64,000 nt of DNA from Ephemerocybe angulata (Eukaryota; Basidiomycota; Agaricomycetes; Agaricales; Psathyrellaceae). This document shows, one piece after another, positions 1 to 12,600 of the stretch. The notes under the pieces were generated by a model. That model was not told the DNA's origin, searched no databases, and worked only from the letters and a program-made list of their open reading frames with translations. The stretch is taken from contig JAACJK010000113.1 in the NCBI GenBank assembly GCA_013368325.1, positions 434,001 to 498,000 on the forward strand, read 5' to 3'. The position numbers were made by a program, and so were the translations under genes. Every line of letters begins with the position of its first letter. The stretch's first letter is position 1.

Positions 1-498
1 GAGGACTTTGACCCTGAAACGTTCACCTTCTCGTATACCGCATCTCGAGACATCAAAGCCGGACAGCAGATCATGCGCTACCATGTTACGCGAACTTTAC
101 CGGTGGCTCAGCGAAGGGAAGCATTAATTGCACAGCAGATCATCTGTACCTGCTCCGCCTGCACCAATGCGACTCCAAAGACGGATAAACTCCGCCTCGA
201 GTACCAGGCCCGCGTCAACATCCTTACCAAGGCTTGCCAGACGTCTGGCCCCCTGCCAACGGCTCAGGCGCAGGCCTGGCTTGCGACTACCCTCCGAATG
301 AAGGATGAGATGGAGAAAGAGGTACTGGACAACGACCCGAGCTTCATGCAAGTTTGGTACTCTCTGCAAATTCTGTATGGGCGGTTGCGGGATGAGGAGA
401 AGGAGGACATGTGTCGGCGGAGGTTGGAAGGGTACATGAAGTTCCCTGGTGCGATCCGGGAGCGCAAGAAGGGTCATCCTGGGTCGCGTAGGACGTAA
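1..498 (+). CDS. SET-domain protein, C-terminal part (cut by window edge)
   Basis: An open frame enters from the left edge in frame 1 and stops at 496-498, leaving the last 165 residues. It begins inside the SET domain (DPETFTFSYTASRDIKAG), continues into the post-SET cysteines (CTCSAC) and ends in a helical charged tail. It aligns along its whole length with the C-terminal part of the next gene (1215-2554), so the two are tandem paralogues. Where the neighbour has the conserved GDELFLSYVD, which carries the SET catalytic tyrosine region, this copy reads GQQIMRYHVT. Segment length is unchanged, so the change is drift or compensated shifts, not a simple frameshift. SET proteins of this kind methylate lysines; whether this copy is active is doubtful. 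The 5' half lies outside the window. Confidence 0.75.
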   Translation, partial: EDFDPETFTFSYTASRDIKAGQQIMRYHVTRTLPVAQRREALIAQQIICTCSACTNATPKTDKLRLEYQARVNILTKACQTSGPLPTAQAQAWLATTLRMKDEMEKEVLDNDPSFMQVWYSLQILYGRLRDEEKEDMCRRRLEGYMKFPGAIRERKKGHPGSRRT

Positions 499-661
499 AA
501 TGTAGTCTGTAACACCGTGTTTAGTAAACTCCATGTATTCTGTCGCTTTGAATCTCAGCGCTCCGCGCTTAGCTTCCTTTTGCGTGGCTCTAGATCGTTT
601 TTACATCCAGAGGTCGAGGGAACAGGAGGGTATAAGCAGCGATTTAGAGCACAAATAATTT

Positions 662-743
662 AGCGTCAAGGCTGACAGACTCTGGAAGTAGCGTCCTAGA
701 AGAGCGTCAAGGCTGACAGACTCTGGAAGTAGCGTCCTAGAAG
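662..743. repeat. 41-bp direct tandem repeat, two copies
   Basis: Two adjacent copies of a 41-bp unit start at 662 and 703 with the beginning AGCGTCAAGGCTGACAGACT. A third, truncated copy of the first 7 bases follows at 744-750. As far as I can read, the two full copies are identical, which suggests a recent duplication or ongoing slippage. It lies in the intergenic space between two tandem paralogues. Confidence 0.9.
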
Positions 744-1158
744 AGCGTCAGCGGCATAGCTGTGGAACTGTGTAAGCGCTCGTCTCCCGGGTATCTAATC
801 TAACCGAGCATGGCAGGTCCCACGCTCTGCGCTCATCGCTCCCCCATTGAGCTCCGTGGCGTATGTCTACCTTACTCCCCTACTACACGCTCATCGACCA
901 AGATTCAGTATTCAGTATCTCTCGGTCGTACATAGGTTGCCCGCGGCCTTCGGGCCCTCCCAACCTGGCCACGGTTCGGTCGCATACTAGTACTTAGCTA
1001 GCGCTCAGCGACGATCCTCAGGAACATCCTGCGACTGACCTTCGAATGCGGTGTCTGGGTTAGAACATGTCTAAACAGACGAACCGTCTGTCATGTCTGT
1101 TAGGCCTAGAAGAACCTTAACTTCCTGTCTGGACGAGAAGCCATTCGCGCAAATCGAC

Positions 1159-1170
1159 TATATATAAAAG
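1159..1170 (+). promoter_or_regulatory. TATA box of the SET-domain gene
   Basis: TATATATAAAAG lies about 45-55 bp upstream of the ATG at 1215. It is a near-consensus TATA element and implies a very short 5' leader. Confidence 0.6.
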
Positions 1171-1214
1171 GGCAGCAACATCTGGAGACACCCCACTTCT
1201 GACCCCCTTACACC

Positions 1215-2554
1215 ATGCAGAAGGGTTTTCTGAACTCCAAGAAGGCCCGTAAAGCTCTTGCAAAGGCCGGCTCCTCTACAGAGGTGACTGGGAGTTCGAC
1301 TTCCGCCCTCGCCAATGAAGGTCAGCGAACCTGTTCCCTCATCCGTAGGTTCTGCTCAATCATTTCTGACACTGGCTTCGACAGCCGCTCTCCCTGACGA
1401 GGTGATTGAGACGAACGAGGTCATAAAGCGAGCTGGGATCATCACCACCATCCCGCCCAAGGGCCCCCAGACGTGCCAAATGATCACCATCCCCGCAGTG
1501 AAAGACTTCATCTTGAAACATCTTAGCGTCCTCGCGAGCTCCCGCACTGTCTCTACAGTCAAATACGCAGTACAAGACACCGCAGACATGGGCAAAGGCC
1601 TCTTCGCGACCTCCGCCATTTCCTTCGCAGAGACATTCCTCCTCGAAAAGCCCCTCATCGTCTTCCCAAAGAACATGGGCCCGGCCTTCAGTATCTCGAG
1701 GCCAGGTCATGCAGCGAGCTCGGATATATGGACCACGGTGTGCTTGGACGAAAGCGAAAAAATGCTGGAACGCGTGGTAGAGCGTATGAGCAAGGAGGAC
1801 AGGGAGGAGTTCGAGGCGCTGTGCGATGATAGCATGGCCGATCCGGGAAAGAGGCCCCTGCTCAGTCGTATGCTCTGTAACACACTCAATCTAGATATCA
1901 TAGAGCCGCGGGGCGTTTCCTTCGGGGAGGGATACGTTGGAGTTCCGAGGATCGGGGCGCGTATGAACCACAGGTCAGCCTGGCCTTGAATTCTGAGAAA
2001 CTACATTGGCTGAGCCTTATTGTTCTCTTTCTAGCTGCTCAGGTGCCAACGTTGTCTTTGACTTCGACCCCGAAACGTTCACCTTGTCGTATACCGCCAC
2101 GCGGGACATCAAAGCCGGAGATGAGCTCTTCCTCTCCTACGTCGACGCGACGGCGACAGTCGCCCAGCGAAGGGAAGGAATGCTTGCGCAAAGGTTCACC
2201 TGTGTCTGCTCAGCGTGCACCAACGCGACCCCCAAGACCGACAAACTTCGGCTCGAGTTCCGAGCCCGAACCGACCTCCTCGCGCGAGTCTGCATGGAAC
2301 CCGGGCCCCAGCCACCCATTCAGACGCAAGCCTGGCTTGCGACCACCCTTCGCATGAAAGCCGAGATGGAGAAGGAAGGGCTGGACAACGAGCCGCATTT
2401 CTTGCAGGTGTGGTACGCGCTCCAGATAATGTATGGTCGGTTGCGCGATGTAGAGAAGGAGGAGATGTGCAGGCGGAAGGTGGAGGGATTCCTCAGGTTC
2501 CCTGGTGCCATAAAGGAGCGCAAGAGGGGTCCGCCTGGGTCTCGTAGGATGTAG
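1215..2554 (+). CDS. SET-domain protein (SMYD-like fungal family, no MYND finger)
   Basis: Three exons, 1215-1320, 1385-1973 and 2035-2554, give 404 residues. Intron 1 (64 nt) and intron 2 (61 nt) close the frame exactly, and removing intron 2 creates the invariant RMNHSC motif. Domains in order: a basic N-terminus; the start of SET (GKGLFATSAISFAETFLLEK); an insert of about 110 residues; the cofactor and substrate motif NHSCSGANV; GDELFLSYVD with the catalytic tyrosine; post-SET cysteines (CVCSAC); and a helical C-terminal tail. The family transfers methyl groups from S-adenosylmethionine to lysines of histones or other proteins; the substrate here is unknown. The start is set by the TATA box 50 bp upstream and by frame. 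Tandem paralogue of the fragment at 1-498. Confidence 0.85.
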
Positions 2555-2798
2555 TAGACATGAATCCAACTGTACTTGTATCTGCCTCCGAACTTTCGCC
2601 TCAGCGCCCCACGCCCAAAAAGGGAATCAGGCGCAGCGAAGCGCCCGTTCACGTGGATAGGGACTTTTTGACGTGTTGGGCCTTGCCGCTGGCTCACCGC
2701 CTCACTCCATCTTCCGTCCCTTCTCTCATCCACCCCTATCCCTTTCTCCTTCTCCCATTCACTTTCCCCCTTCTCTTCACCCATTCGCCCAGTTAGAC

Positions 2799-3696
2799 AT
2801 GGGCCTGACGTTCTCCGGGTTGTTCGGCAAGCTCCTGAACTGGCGCAAGGAGCAGGATGTGCGGATCCTAATGCTGGGCTTGGACTCGGCGGGCAAGGTG
2901 CGTTCGCTAGCTCCCCTATCTCTGGCGGAACGGGGGCTGACGAAAGGCTCGATGGTGGGATAGACGACGATTCTGTACCGGCTACAGGTGAGTGCAGTCG
3001 AGCGTGCCTTACAGGGACCGTCGACTAACCTGGATTGGTAATGACAGATCGGCGAAGTGGTTTCGACGATTCCCAGTGCGTAGTGCTGCTGCTGCTAAAC
3101 GGACCTTAGAAGGACGCCTGCTTACACCCCTGTCTTCTCTCTTCTCTCTCGCTGCTTTGGTCTCTTCAGCAATTGGATTTAACGTCGAGACGGTCGAATA
3201 CAAGAACATCAAGTTCCAGGTGTGGGATCTCGGAGGACAGTCGAGTATCCGGTGCGTATTCCATCCCATTCCACCCTCTACCCAACATCCTCACCACACT
3301 CGTATTCCGCCCATCCGAAAGGCCATACTGGCGGTGCTACTTCCCAAATACCTCAGCAATCATCTACGTTATCGACTCCTCCGATCATGCACGGTTAACG
3401 ACGTCGCGGACGGAGCTCCTCACGATGCTCTCAGAAGACGAGCTGAAGGGTGTGCCTCTGCTCGTCTTCTGCAACAAGCAGGACGTCCAGGGCGCGCTGA
3501 AGCCGGAGGAGATCAGTGAGCAGCTCGGGCTTGCAGGCGGAGAGACCTCGCGGCCGTGGAGTGTGCGAGGAAGCTGTGCGGTGTCGGGGCAGGGTTTGGA
3601 GGATGGTCTCGATTGGTGCGTGGCTACAGCTTCTCTGTGTAGTCCGATGCTTACCCCCTCTAATACAGGCTAGTGAACGCCATCCAGGAGAAGTGA
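2799..3696 (+). CDS. ARL1: ARL1, ARF-like small GTPase
   Basis: Six exons (2799-2897, 2964-2987, 3048-3075, 3170-3251, 3322-3615, 3669-3696) give 184 residues, the usual ARF/ARL size. Gly2 (MGLTFSG) is the N-myristoylation site. The P-loop GLDSAGKT is split by intron 1; exons 2 and 3 are only 24 and 28 nt. Switch and base motifs follow: [14 protein letters not shown] and [25 protein letters not shown] favours ARL1 over ARF1, which has a WDVGGQDKIR-type sequence. ARL1 acts at the trans-Golgi, recruiting GRIP-domain golgins. It is convergent with CDT2, with stops about 200 bp apart. The [11 protein letters not shown] stretch before the SAVSG-like motif is slightly expanded. Confidence 0.92.
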
Positions 3697-3893
3697 TTTC
3701 AGTCTTTCGCCGGGACTCTCGAGCCCTCCACACCCCTTGCATACCACTTCTCGATGCTTTCATGTTACCTGGGATACCTTACTTGCAATCTATATTTGTC
3801 GTCTTTCTCGTTACATGGATCAAGATTCAAGAAGAATCAAAGCTAAATCTTACTACACAAGGCATGCGGAAGAAGGCCGACACACGGACCTCC

Positions 3894-5674
3894 TTACGAA
3901 CCCCAAGCCCAGTCCCACCGTTTCTCCTCCGGCATCTCCACGCACCCTCGGTAGACTTCGACATCCGGCCTCCAAATTCGCACCGTGCCATCGTCGGCAC
4001 ACGTCGCAAGTGCGTCCTGGGCCCAGTCTACCGCGCCGATTTCGCCCCTCTGGCTACTCAGCTGAACGGCAGTCGAACCGGGGCTGTTCCCCGAAGACCG
4101 GGATGCCTCGACGTCAAACAAGAATGCTCGCCCGTCTGTGCTTGTCCCTCCGCTCGCCAGCCAGCGTCCACATGTCGACACGGAAAGCGTGACGTAGAAT
4201 GAACTCGCTTTGAGGTTCGGATGGGAGTATTGGCGTGATGTTTGCGGTTCGAGGGATGGGAGGGAGTAGCAGTGAATGTTCGAGTCGGCACCCAGACCGA
4301 ATATCAGGCCAGCTGTCGGGCCTGAACCCGCTGCGAGGCTGAGGATCCCGCGTGCACGACGCGAACCCTGCAGCGTCGTGGGATCCATAGGTGACGACAA
4401 GAGGACGGGCGGAGGCTTGGGCTTGGCACCTCGGGACTTCTTCGTGCTTTCTAGGCACCGGAGGTCCCAGTACTTCAGGATGCCGTCTGCAGAGCCGCTA
4501 CTGACAAGACCGTATGTCAACGCGTCGGGGTACAAGAGACTTGTGATCCCTGGAGGTGCCGATATGCCTTTCCGTGCGCGTCCCTTTCCCTTGAGTTGAG
4601 GTTCTTGGTGAGCGCCATGAATCATGCGAACAGGCTGAGCGAGATGTAGCTCGCTGTCGCCATGTCGTTCGCTTGTTCGAAGATCCCAGAGACATATCGT
4701 GCCATCCCGACTGCCGGTGGCAAGGAGCTCTTGGTGGTTCGGATCCCAAGTAACGCACTTGATTGTGTTGCTGTGGCCTTGAAGTGCATGGGTGATAGTC
4801 CCCGTTCTCACGTCCGTAATTCGGGCAGATTTGTCGCCTGAACAAGTCGCTATACGTGAGTCGGTCTCGTCCCATTTAACTTCGAACACCCCGTTCTGGT
4901 GCGGTTGGAGGGTCGAGCGCTGGGGCTCTGGGGATGAAGTTAGATGAGTGTGCCGTATGAGATGTTTAGCGTACACACCTGGGTCCCAGTCGCGTCGCTT
5001 TGACGTATCAAAGATATGTACAGTTCCCTCCTCGTTGGCGACTGCCAGGTATGACTTTTGGCCCTTCTTGGCACCTATAGGCAGGGTGTTGGCAAGACGC
5101 AAGAGGGAAAGAAATAGGTGCGTACCGTGTGAGTAAGAGCAGGCGTACGGTGGAGTGAGGTATCGGTCGGGTTGGACAGACTCGCACTTGAATACATCCG
5201 CTTTGCTGGAGGAGACGAATGACTGCAGAATGGGGCGTGTTGAGAGTTGACCTGGGAGGGAGTCAGTTACAGCGAGCACAGAGGTGTTCTCTAAAGCGTA
5301 CTGAAGGAAGACATGGGAAAGCTCGCGGGCTTATTGTACATGCTCGTGACTCGGTGGTTGGCGCGGTGTGTTGGTTGCGCTGGACGTGCCGAAGGGCCCG
5401 CAAAGAACACATCCTCGTCCTCGCTGTCCTCCTCTAAATACTCATCGCTACTGCTACCATATTCGTCGCTGTCCGACGCGACGAATTCCTGCGACAACTT
5501 GATACGCTTTCTGGGACTGTCGCTGGCCAAGAGCTGGGCCTGTCGCTTGGGTTTCTTCTCGTTGGGTGGTGTGGGGAAGAACTTGAGCGGAGCCTGCCTC
5601 AGGGGTTTCCTCGGCGGAACATTGGTGATGTGTTCGAGGACGTGGGCCGGGGACGAGCTGGGACTGGGGAGCAT
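3894..5674 (-). CDS. CDT2: Cdt2/DTL-type WD40 substrate receptor of CRL4
   Basis: Four exons on the minus strand (5674-5302, 5251-5126, 5074-4979, 4927-3894) give 542 residues. Introns are 50, 51 and 51 nt; the two 51-nt introns have no stop and keep frame, so unspliced DNA also reads open. The first about 120 residues are disordered and acidic. They are followed by a seven-blade-type WD40 region with repeats ending in IFD, ITD, LWDLR, YWDLR and IWRPD. AVANEEGTVHIFD and TCSGDKSARITD match the Cdt2/DTL family. Cdt2 recruits PCNA-bound substrates such as Cdt1 to Cul4-Ddb1 for ubiquitylation in S phase and after damage. The ATG used is complement 5674-5672. An MCB-like element lies about 50 bp upstream. 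Confidence 0.85.
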
Positions 5675-5719
5675 GATGAGCACGTCGTGAGCGTTTGCGA
5701 CACGTCCGTCGCCAGCTAA

Positions 5720-5759
5720 ACGCGTCGGCGGGCGTGGGAACTCAACCTAAATTGGCGCG
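5720..5759. promoter_or_regulatory. MCB and E2F-like elements in the CDT2/LYS12 divergent promoter
   Basis: ACGCGT (MluI cell-cycle box) lies at 5720-5725 and TTGGCGCG, an E2F/SBF-like site, at 5752-5759. They are 46 and about 80 bp upstream of the CDT2 start codon. The rest of the 350-bp divergent region (5675-6025) is GC-rich near CDT2 and contains no gene. Such sites are bound by MBF/E2F-class G1/S regulators; binding here is inferred. Confidence 0.5.
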
Positions 5760-6025
5760 ATCGTGACCGTGCGTCTCGCGCATGACTGTCGCGTCTGTCC
5801 ACGCGCTCCCCTGATTAACGCGCTTCCTCTGCAATACACGTCTAAGGAGGTCAATTCTCCTCAATAAACGCTATTTAATCCCCTGTGCAAGTCCCACTTC
5901 GCGTTGCGTTTGGGGTACATACGGTGAGCCGAGCCATCACGTGGATCATCGGTTAATGCGGCCGAATCATTTCAATTTTCCCAAATTTTGGGCACGTTTC
6001 CCGACCCCTTCCTCTACCCCATATC

Positions 6026-7663
<1,638 letters not shown>

Positions 7664-7828
7664 GCAAGTCCGTCGGCGTATGCAGATGTAGATTACAACG
7701 GAACTTGAAAAAATTACCTGCACCTTACGGTTGAGATGCGCTCAGTCTCGGTGTTGGCGGGACAACCAAAATCATCATCTATCAATCAACTGACCAGTAA
7801 TACATACAGGAGGTCAACTACAATATGA

Positions 7829-9085
7829 TTAGATAGGTGTGGGTGCGGGACGGTGAACCGAGGGCGAGCCTGGGGGCAGGACTCGGACATCCTCCCTCAA
7901 ATGAAGGGGGGTTGCGGGGAGCAACGGCCTTGAGGGCTTGGTTTCGTAGACGGGGACAGGGATTCTCCTGGTCGAGACGCGCGAGAGCTGGCGGGGGCCG
8001 CCGGGATGCATAGGCGCGATGCGGGGCTTCTGCATGTAGGCGTAGGCCTGGTTAGCGGCGTACCCGAGCTTGGGGTTGCTTGCGCCGTTATCGGCCGAGG
8101 GCATGGGCGCCGAGATGGTGGGGAAGGCGGTGTCCGAGTCTTTGAGAGGGAGGAAGGGGTGTTTGAACTGGTTCATGAGTCCGCGGCGCTGACGATGGGC
8201 TGGTGATCTTGGAACTCCCATTTTACGCTCGGAAATGGGGACGAGGGGACGACCGTTGGAGATCTTGAGGGCACGGGGAGGGAGAGTGAGCTTCTTGCGG
8301 ACGGAGCGTTCAGCGACGGTGATCGGGTGCGTCGGCTTGTCGTTCGAGGAAGGCGGTGGGGGCGGGGCGGGGGACGTGAGAGAGCGGGGTGGAGAGTTTT
8401 CTTGGGGTGGAGATTGGACAGGGTATAAGGGCACGCGGTACCCGCGCTCGAGAACGCTCGGGTACCGGGGCTTGGGCTGAGGCACGGTCTGCATGGGCAG
8501 GTCGATGGTCACCGTTGGGCTCGTCACTTTGAAACTGAATTTGGACAAGAGCCCGGTTTCCGATTCTGTGGACGGTGTGCGTCGGTGCTGAGCGCCCTTC
8601 CGACTGAGCGCTGATTTGAGGCGCTGCAGAGAGGTTCGTGGGCGTGCTGATGGCGGTGGCTCGACACGATCGGGAATCGAATGGCTCTGTCTCCACCAGT
8701 CCGCAAACCCTCCCTTCTTCTCGTCCCCTCCTTCCACTGCAAACCAGTTCCGCTTCTTCTCTGGCTCGGCCGTCTCGACGTCTCCAACGCGGGTGCGTTG
8801 GCGCTTGAAGTAGTAGAAGACGGCGAGGCCCGCGAGGGCGACCAGGAAGAGACAGAAAAGGACTCCGACGATAATGGACGAGGCGGCTCCTGCGGCTTTC
8901 GCCTTATCACTGCAGGAGAGGCATAAGCATCGCAGTGCTGACATAGATCCGAAAACTCACGTAGCCGACTCATCCTCGCCACCCCGCGCAAAAAGGTCGA
9001 TGCCAGATGATTCGAGTCCACGTCTTGGGTGACCGAGCAATGTCCAGGCTCCAGTAACAAAAGGGGTCCTCCAGGGATCAGACAT
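7829..9085 (-). CDS. Single-pass membrane protein with proline-rich cytoplasmic tail
   Basis: Two exons on the minus strand (9085-8961 and 8909-7829; 51-nt intron) give 401 residues. The first exon reads MSDPWRTPFVTGAWTLLGHP and has no cleavable signal. Residues about 53-76 are one hydrophobic helix (SSIIVGVLFCLFLVALAGLA) followed by YYFKRQR, giving an inside-positive tail. The remaining about 320 residues are basic, Ser/Pro-rich and of low complexity (PAPPPPPSS). The start is the first ATG after a TATA-like element at 9182-9188 on the minus strand. No catalytic domain is recognised. The layout resembles fungal Skg6/Axl2-like membrane anchors, but without the ectodomain. Function unknown. Confidence 0.65.
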
Positions 9086-9677
9086 GATTGGCAGCACGAC
9101 TCCGGGTCTTCCGTCACAGACGGTGCGCGTTAGGGTTGAGGTGAGAGTCCAGTCTGACGAACAGAGACCCGGGGGCTGCCATTATATACCTGCGCGTTGC
9201 CGGGGCACAGCCTTTTTGATGATATGTATGATGTTGCGATGGGCCCAGGTGTGGCTGGTGGATAAGCGTGCATGCACGTACTCAATTGAATGCGCCGCCC
9301 CTGCACGAAATCTGGAGGTTCGTCGAACCTGCAGCCTTGGCCCTTGTGGAGGAGTCTACGTTCGCGTATGTACTAGTAGCCCCTAACCGTATGCAGGAGG
9401 TCCCGTGACGCGGTCTGGGCGACGCGCATCGATCACGCGTGTGCCCTGACTCTGAACCATCATTGCAATATGTCTCCGGGAGCGAATTCGACTCGTCCTA
9501 GCTCGCCCTTCCAGCGCTAACTCCCTTCTCTCCGCTATACCCCTTCCCCAAGCCCAATCGCAGTGGACTTCTGGGCCCCATCCAGACTGCCCGCACAGCA
9601 CAGCCGGATTTGGTTCGGATATACTGCCTGCACTCCAGCACGTTTCCCCGCACTCCTCCTAATTTTACACAGTACTC
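9086..9677. promoter_or_regulatory. Divergent promoter region
   Basis: 592 bp between the start codons of the minus-strand membrane protein and the plus-strand WG-repeat protein. A TATA-like TATATAAT (minus strand, 9182-9188) serves the left gene. A short ATG frame overlapping that box is probably not transcribed. I see no further gene. Confidence 0.4.
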
Positions 9678-12600
9678 ATGGCAAAGGGCACCAAGCCAAA
9701 GTCCAAGTCCAAGAACACGGATGAAGCCAAAGTTACCAAGGCCCCGTCCCAGGCAAAACAACGCAAGGCAGAGCAGCCATTGCCGCCCACACGAGGTCCG
9801 TACACTCCATCGTTCATATCCCAATCCGCACTCATATTCCTTATGTACCAGAGGAATCGGATGACGAGCCACCGAAACCTCGAGCAGGTGCGCTTCATTA
9901 ACATCTACCCTCGACACTTCCCTACTTAAACAACCCTCCAGCGCCTATGGCAAGAGAAGAGAGCGGCGACACCGATTACGGCGCCTGGGGAGGCGGAGGC
10001 GGCGGAGGTGTTCCCGGTGGTTGGGGAGGAAACGCCGATATAAACAGCTGGGACATGTCGCAAAGCCAGCTTGGACACCAACGCTCTCAATCAAGGTCCC
10101 CCGCAGCAAATCCACCCAATAACGCTACATATGGCAACACGGCCCCATCAAGGCTCTCGCCTTCAGTAGCTGGCGATAGCTATGCAGAAGCTCGCGACTC
10201 ATTCGGTTACGAGAGCGAAGGACATCATGATCACGACCAAGGACATTGGGACCCTCCGGCACCAAACCAGCACTTATCTGCCAACAACCACAACCCTGCC
10301 CCATCAGCCCTTGCCTCCCCTGCGGTCCGCCGCATCTCAATGCAGGCCCCCACCGGCGGCGTCTCCTCGATAGCTGCCGCAGAGGCTGCACAGGCCGAGC
10401 TCAAGTCCAAGCCTATCAAGTACACCTCCGCTAGTGCCGCTGCGAAGAAAGTTGAGGCTGGGAATCCAAACGCCGCGGGCAATCGAGACTCTCTCTGGTC
10501 AAAAACACATGAACTGGCCAACAACAGGCTCCCCCCACACGCGACATTCGCACCCAAATTGCGCCCTCAACCAGTAGTCCTAGCTCCAGGAAAAGGTACA
10601 GGCCCCCCGATCCCTGACAGTGATTTGACGAAGCGGACGACTGCACAGCTCGCCGATTGGCAGACCCCGCCTGCATGGATGAATTGGGGCGGCGGAGAGC
10701 CTGCACGACAACAGCGAAAAGCGGAAGCGATGGCAGCTCAGGCCCAACCACCCCCGAAGCACAAGAAGGGTGCGAGTTGGCAGAACTGGGCGAAGATGGC
10801 CCCTGCGCACCCTGCACACCCGCCGAATCCGACAAGGCACGCCCCACCGAGCGATACAAGTAGTGAAGAGGAGGACTGGGAAGAGGATGATGAGTGGGAG
10901 GAGCAGCAGTGGGATCGGAGAGGCCATGCGGTCCCCCAGCGTCCTGCTCAAGGGGGTGCTTGGGGTCGCGCGAGTGGAGGAGGAAGAGGGGGTTTCGGTG
11001 GTAGTGAGATGGGAGGCCAGCGTGGGAGACAAGGAGGTGCAGGAGCATGGCCAGATCCAGGCGGTGGTGGAGGCGGTGGTGCATGGGGGAAGCCTCCAGG
11101 CGGTGGAGGAGGAGGAGGAGCTGGGGGATGGGGAGCTGCAACGGGTGGTGGTGGTTGGGATCAGGGTGGTGGTGGAGGTAGCTGGGAGGAAATGCCGAAG
11201 GAATGGGGCCAAACAGGCGGTCATGGTGGTGGTGGTGGATGGGATCAACCCTCCAAGGTGACTTTCGCTCCCTCTAAGGAGAACGTTGGTGGAAGCAGGA
11301 ACGCCCTGTCTCCAATGCAGCGGACTCAAATTTTAAATTCATTACTGAACGCAGACCTTGCTCAGAAAACAAAACAGCCAGGCAATTCAAAACACCCAAT
11401 GCATCAGGCCTGGGGAGGCGCACCTCCGCCTGCGTCTTCTATGGGTGACTGGGACCCTCAGCCTATGCCTCATGGGAAGAAGACGAAGCATAAGCAAGAC
11501 GAGCTGGGCGCTTGGGGAGCATGGGGCGGGTCGCCTGAAGATGACTGGGGCGGTGCCCAGGCTCAACAACCCAAGGATAAGAAACCGAAGAAAAAAGAGA
11601 ATAGTGCTGCTTGGGGAATGGCGGCTGGTGGTGGAGGCGGTGGGGACGACGGTTGGGGAGCTACACCTGCGACTGGTGGATGGGGAGGAGGAGGCGGGGG
11701 TGGGGGCGGCGCGGACGGTTGGGGAGAAAATGCTGTTACAGGCGGCGGATGGGGTGCCGGTGCTGGTGGTGATGGCTGGGACCAACCGCAACCGGGAGAT
11801 AAGAAGTCGAAGAGGAAGTCGAAGAAGGCTGAACCTCAAGGAGGAGCCTGGGGAGATACCGGTGGTGGTGGTTGGGGTGCTCCACCTGGAGGACATGGGT
11901 ACCAGGATGACATGGACGTCGACGACGGCTGGGAGCCGAATCCAGGAGAGAAGAGCTGGGGCGGCTGGCAGGATGATGTTACTGTAAAGAAAGGTGGAAA
12001 TACTGACGGTGCTTGGGGAATGTGGGGCGATGATGGTTTAGGCGGTGATGAAAGAAACCAAAGCAGGGTAAAGTTTGCCAGTGGAGGGGGTGGGGGTGCA
12101 TGGGGAAGCCAGATCGATACTAGCAGGCTATCGAACACGATGGTTAACGCTATGGGAAATGGGTCCCACGGTGCTGCCATGCATAACATGCCCGGGAAGA
12201 ATGTTCCAAAAGACATGGCTAGCGTTAACTTCCTCGATTCTGGAGGGGCAGCTTTCGGTCCTGTTACGAGGGCGTTCTTCAACACAGATCGACCAGTGAA
12301 GGACCGTTTCCACTGGATGTTTAATCCAGACAAAGATGAGCGGGTCGCGGCGATGATGACGTGCGTTCAGACGGTGTCGTATGGGTTGGGTGCTCTGGGG
12401 GTGCGTGTCTCGCGATACCATGTTAACCATCGAACTCACCTCGATGCAGCTTAGCAAGTTCATCCAAACACGCGAACGAGGGGCGCTGTTCACCAACGCC
12501 GCCTTCCGACTGCCTGACCATCCTACCCAACCTGTCTTCGACTGGGTGAACTTCGATATTCTTCAGAAGACGATGGACAAGACCCTGCAAGAGTCCGTCG

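Larger units (their letters stand above)
499..1214. other. Intergenic region between the SET paralogues
   Basis: No coding signal is seen. It holds the 3' flank of the first SET copy, a two-copy 41-bp tandem repeat (662-743) and, at its right end, the TATA box of the second SET gene. Confidence 0.6.

Noticed and set aside
662..750. CRISPR-like array
   Set aside because: Direct abutting repeats without spacers in a eukaryotic genome.
2799..3696. Alternative call as ARF1
   Set aside because: [17 protein letters not shown] and the body of the protein fit ARL1, although the extreme N-terminus is ARF-like.
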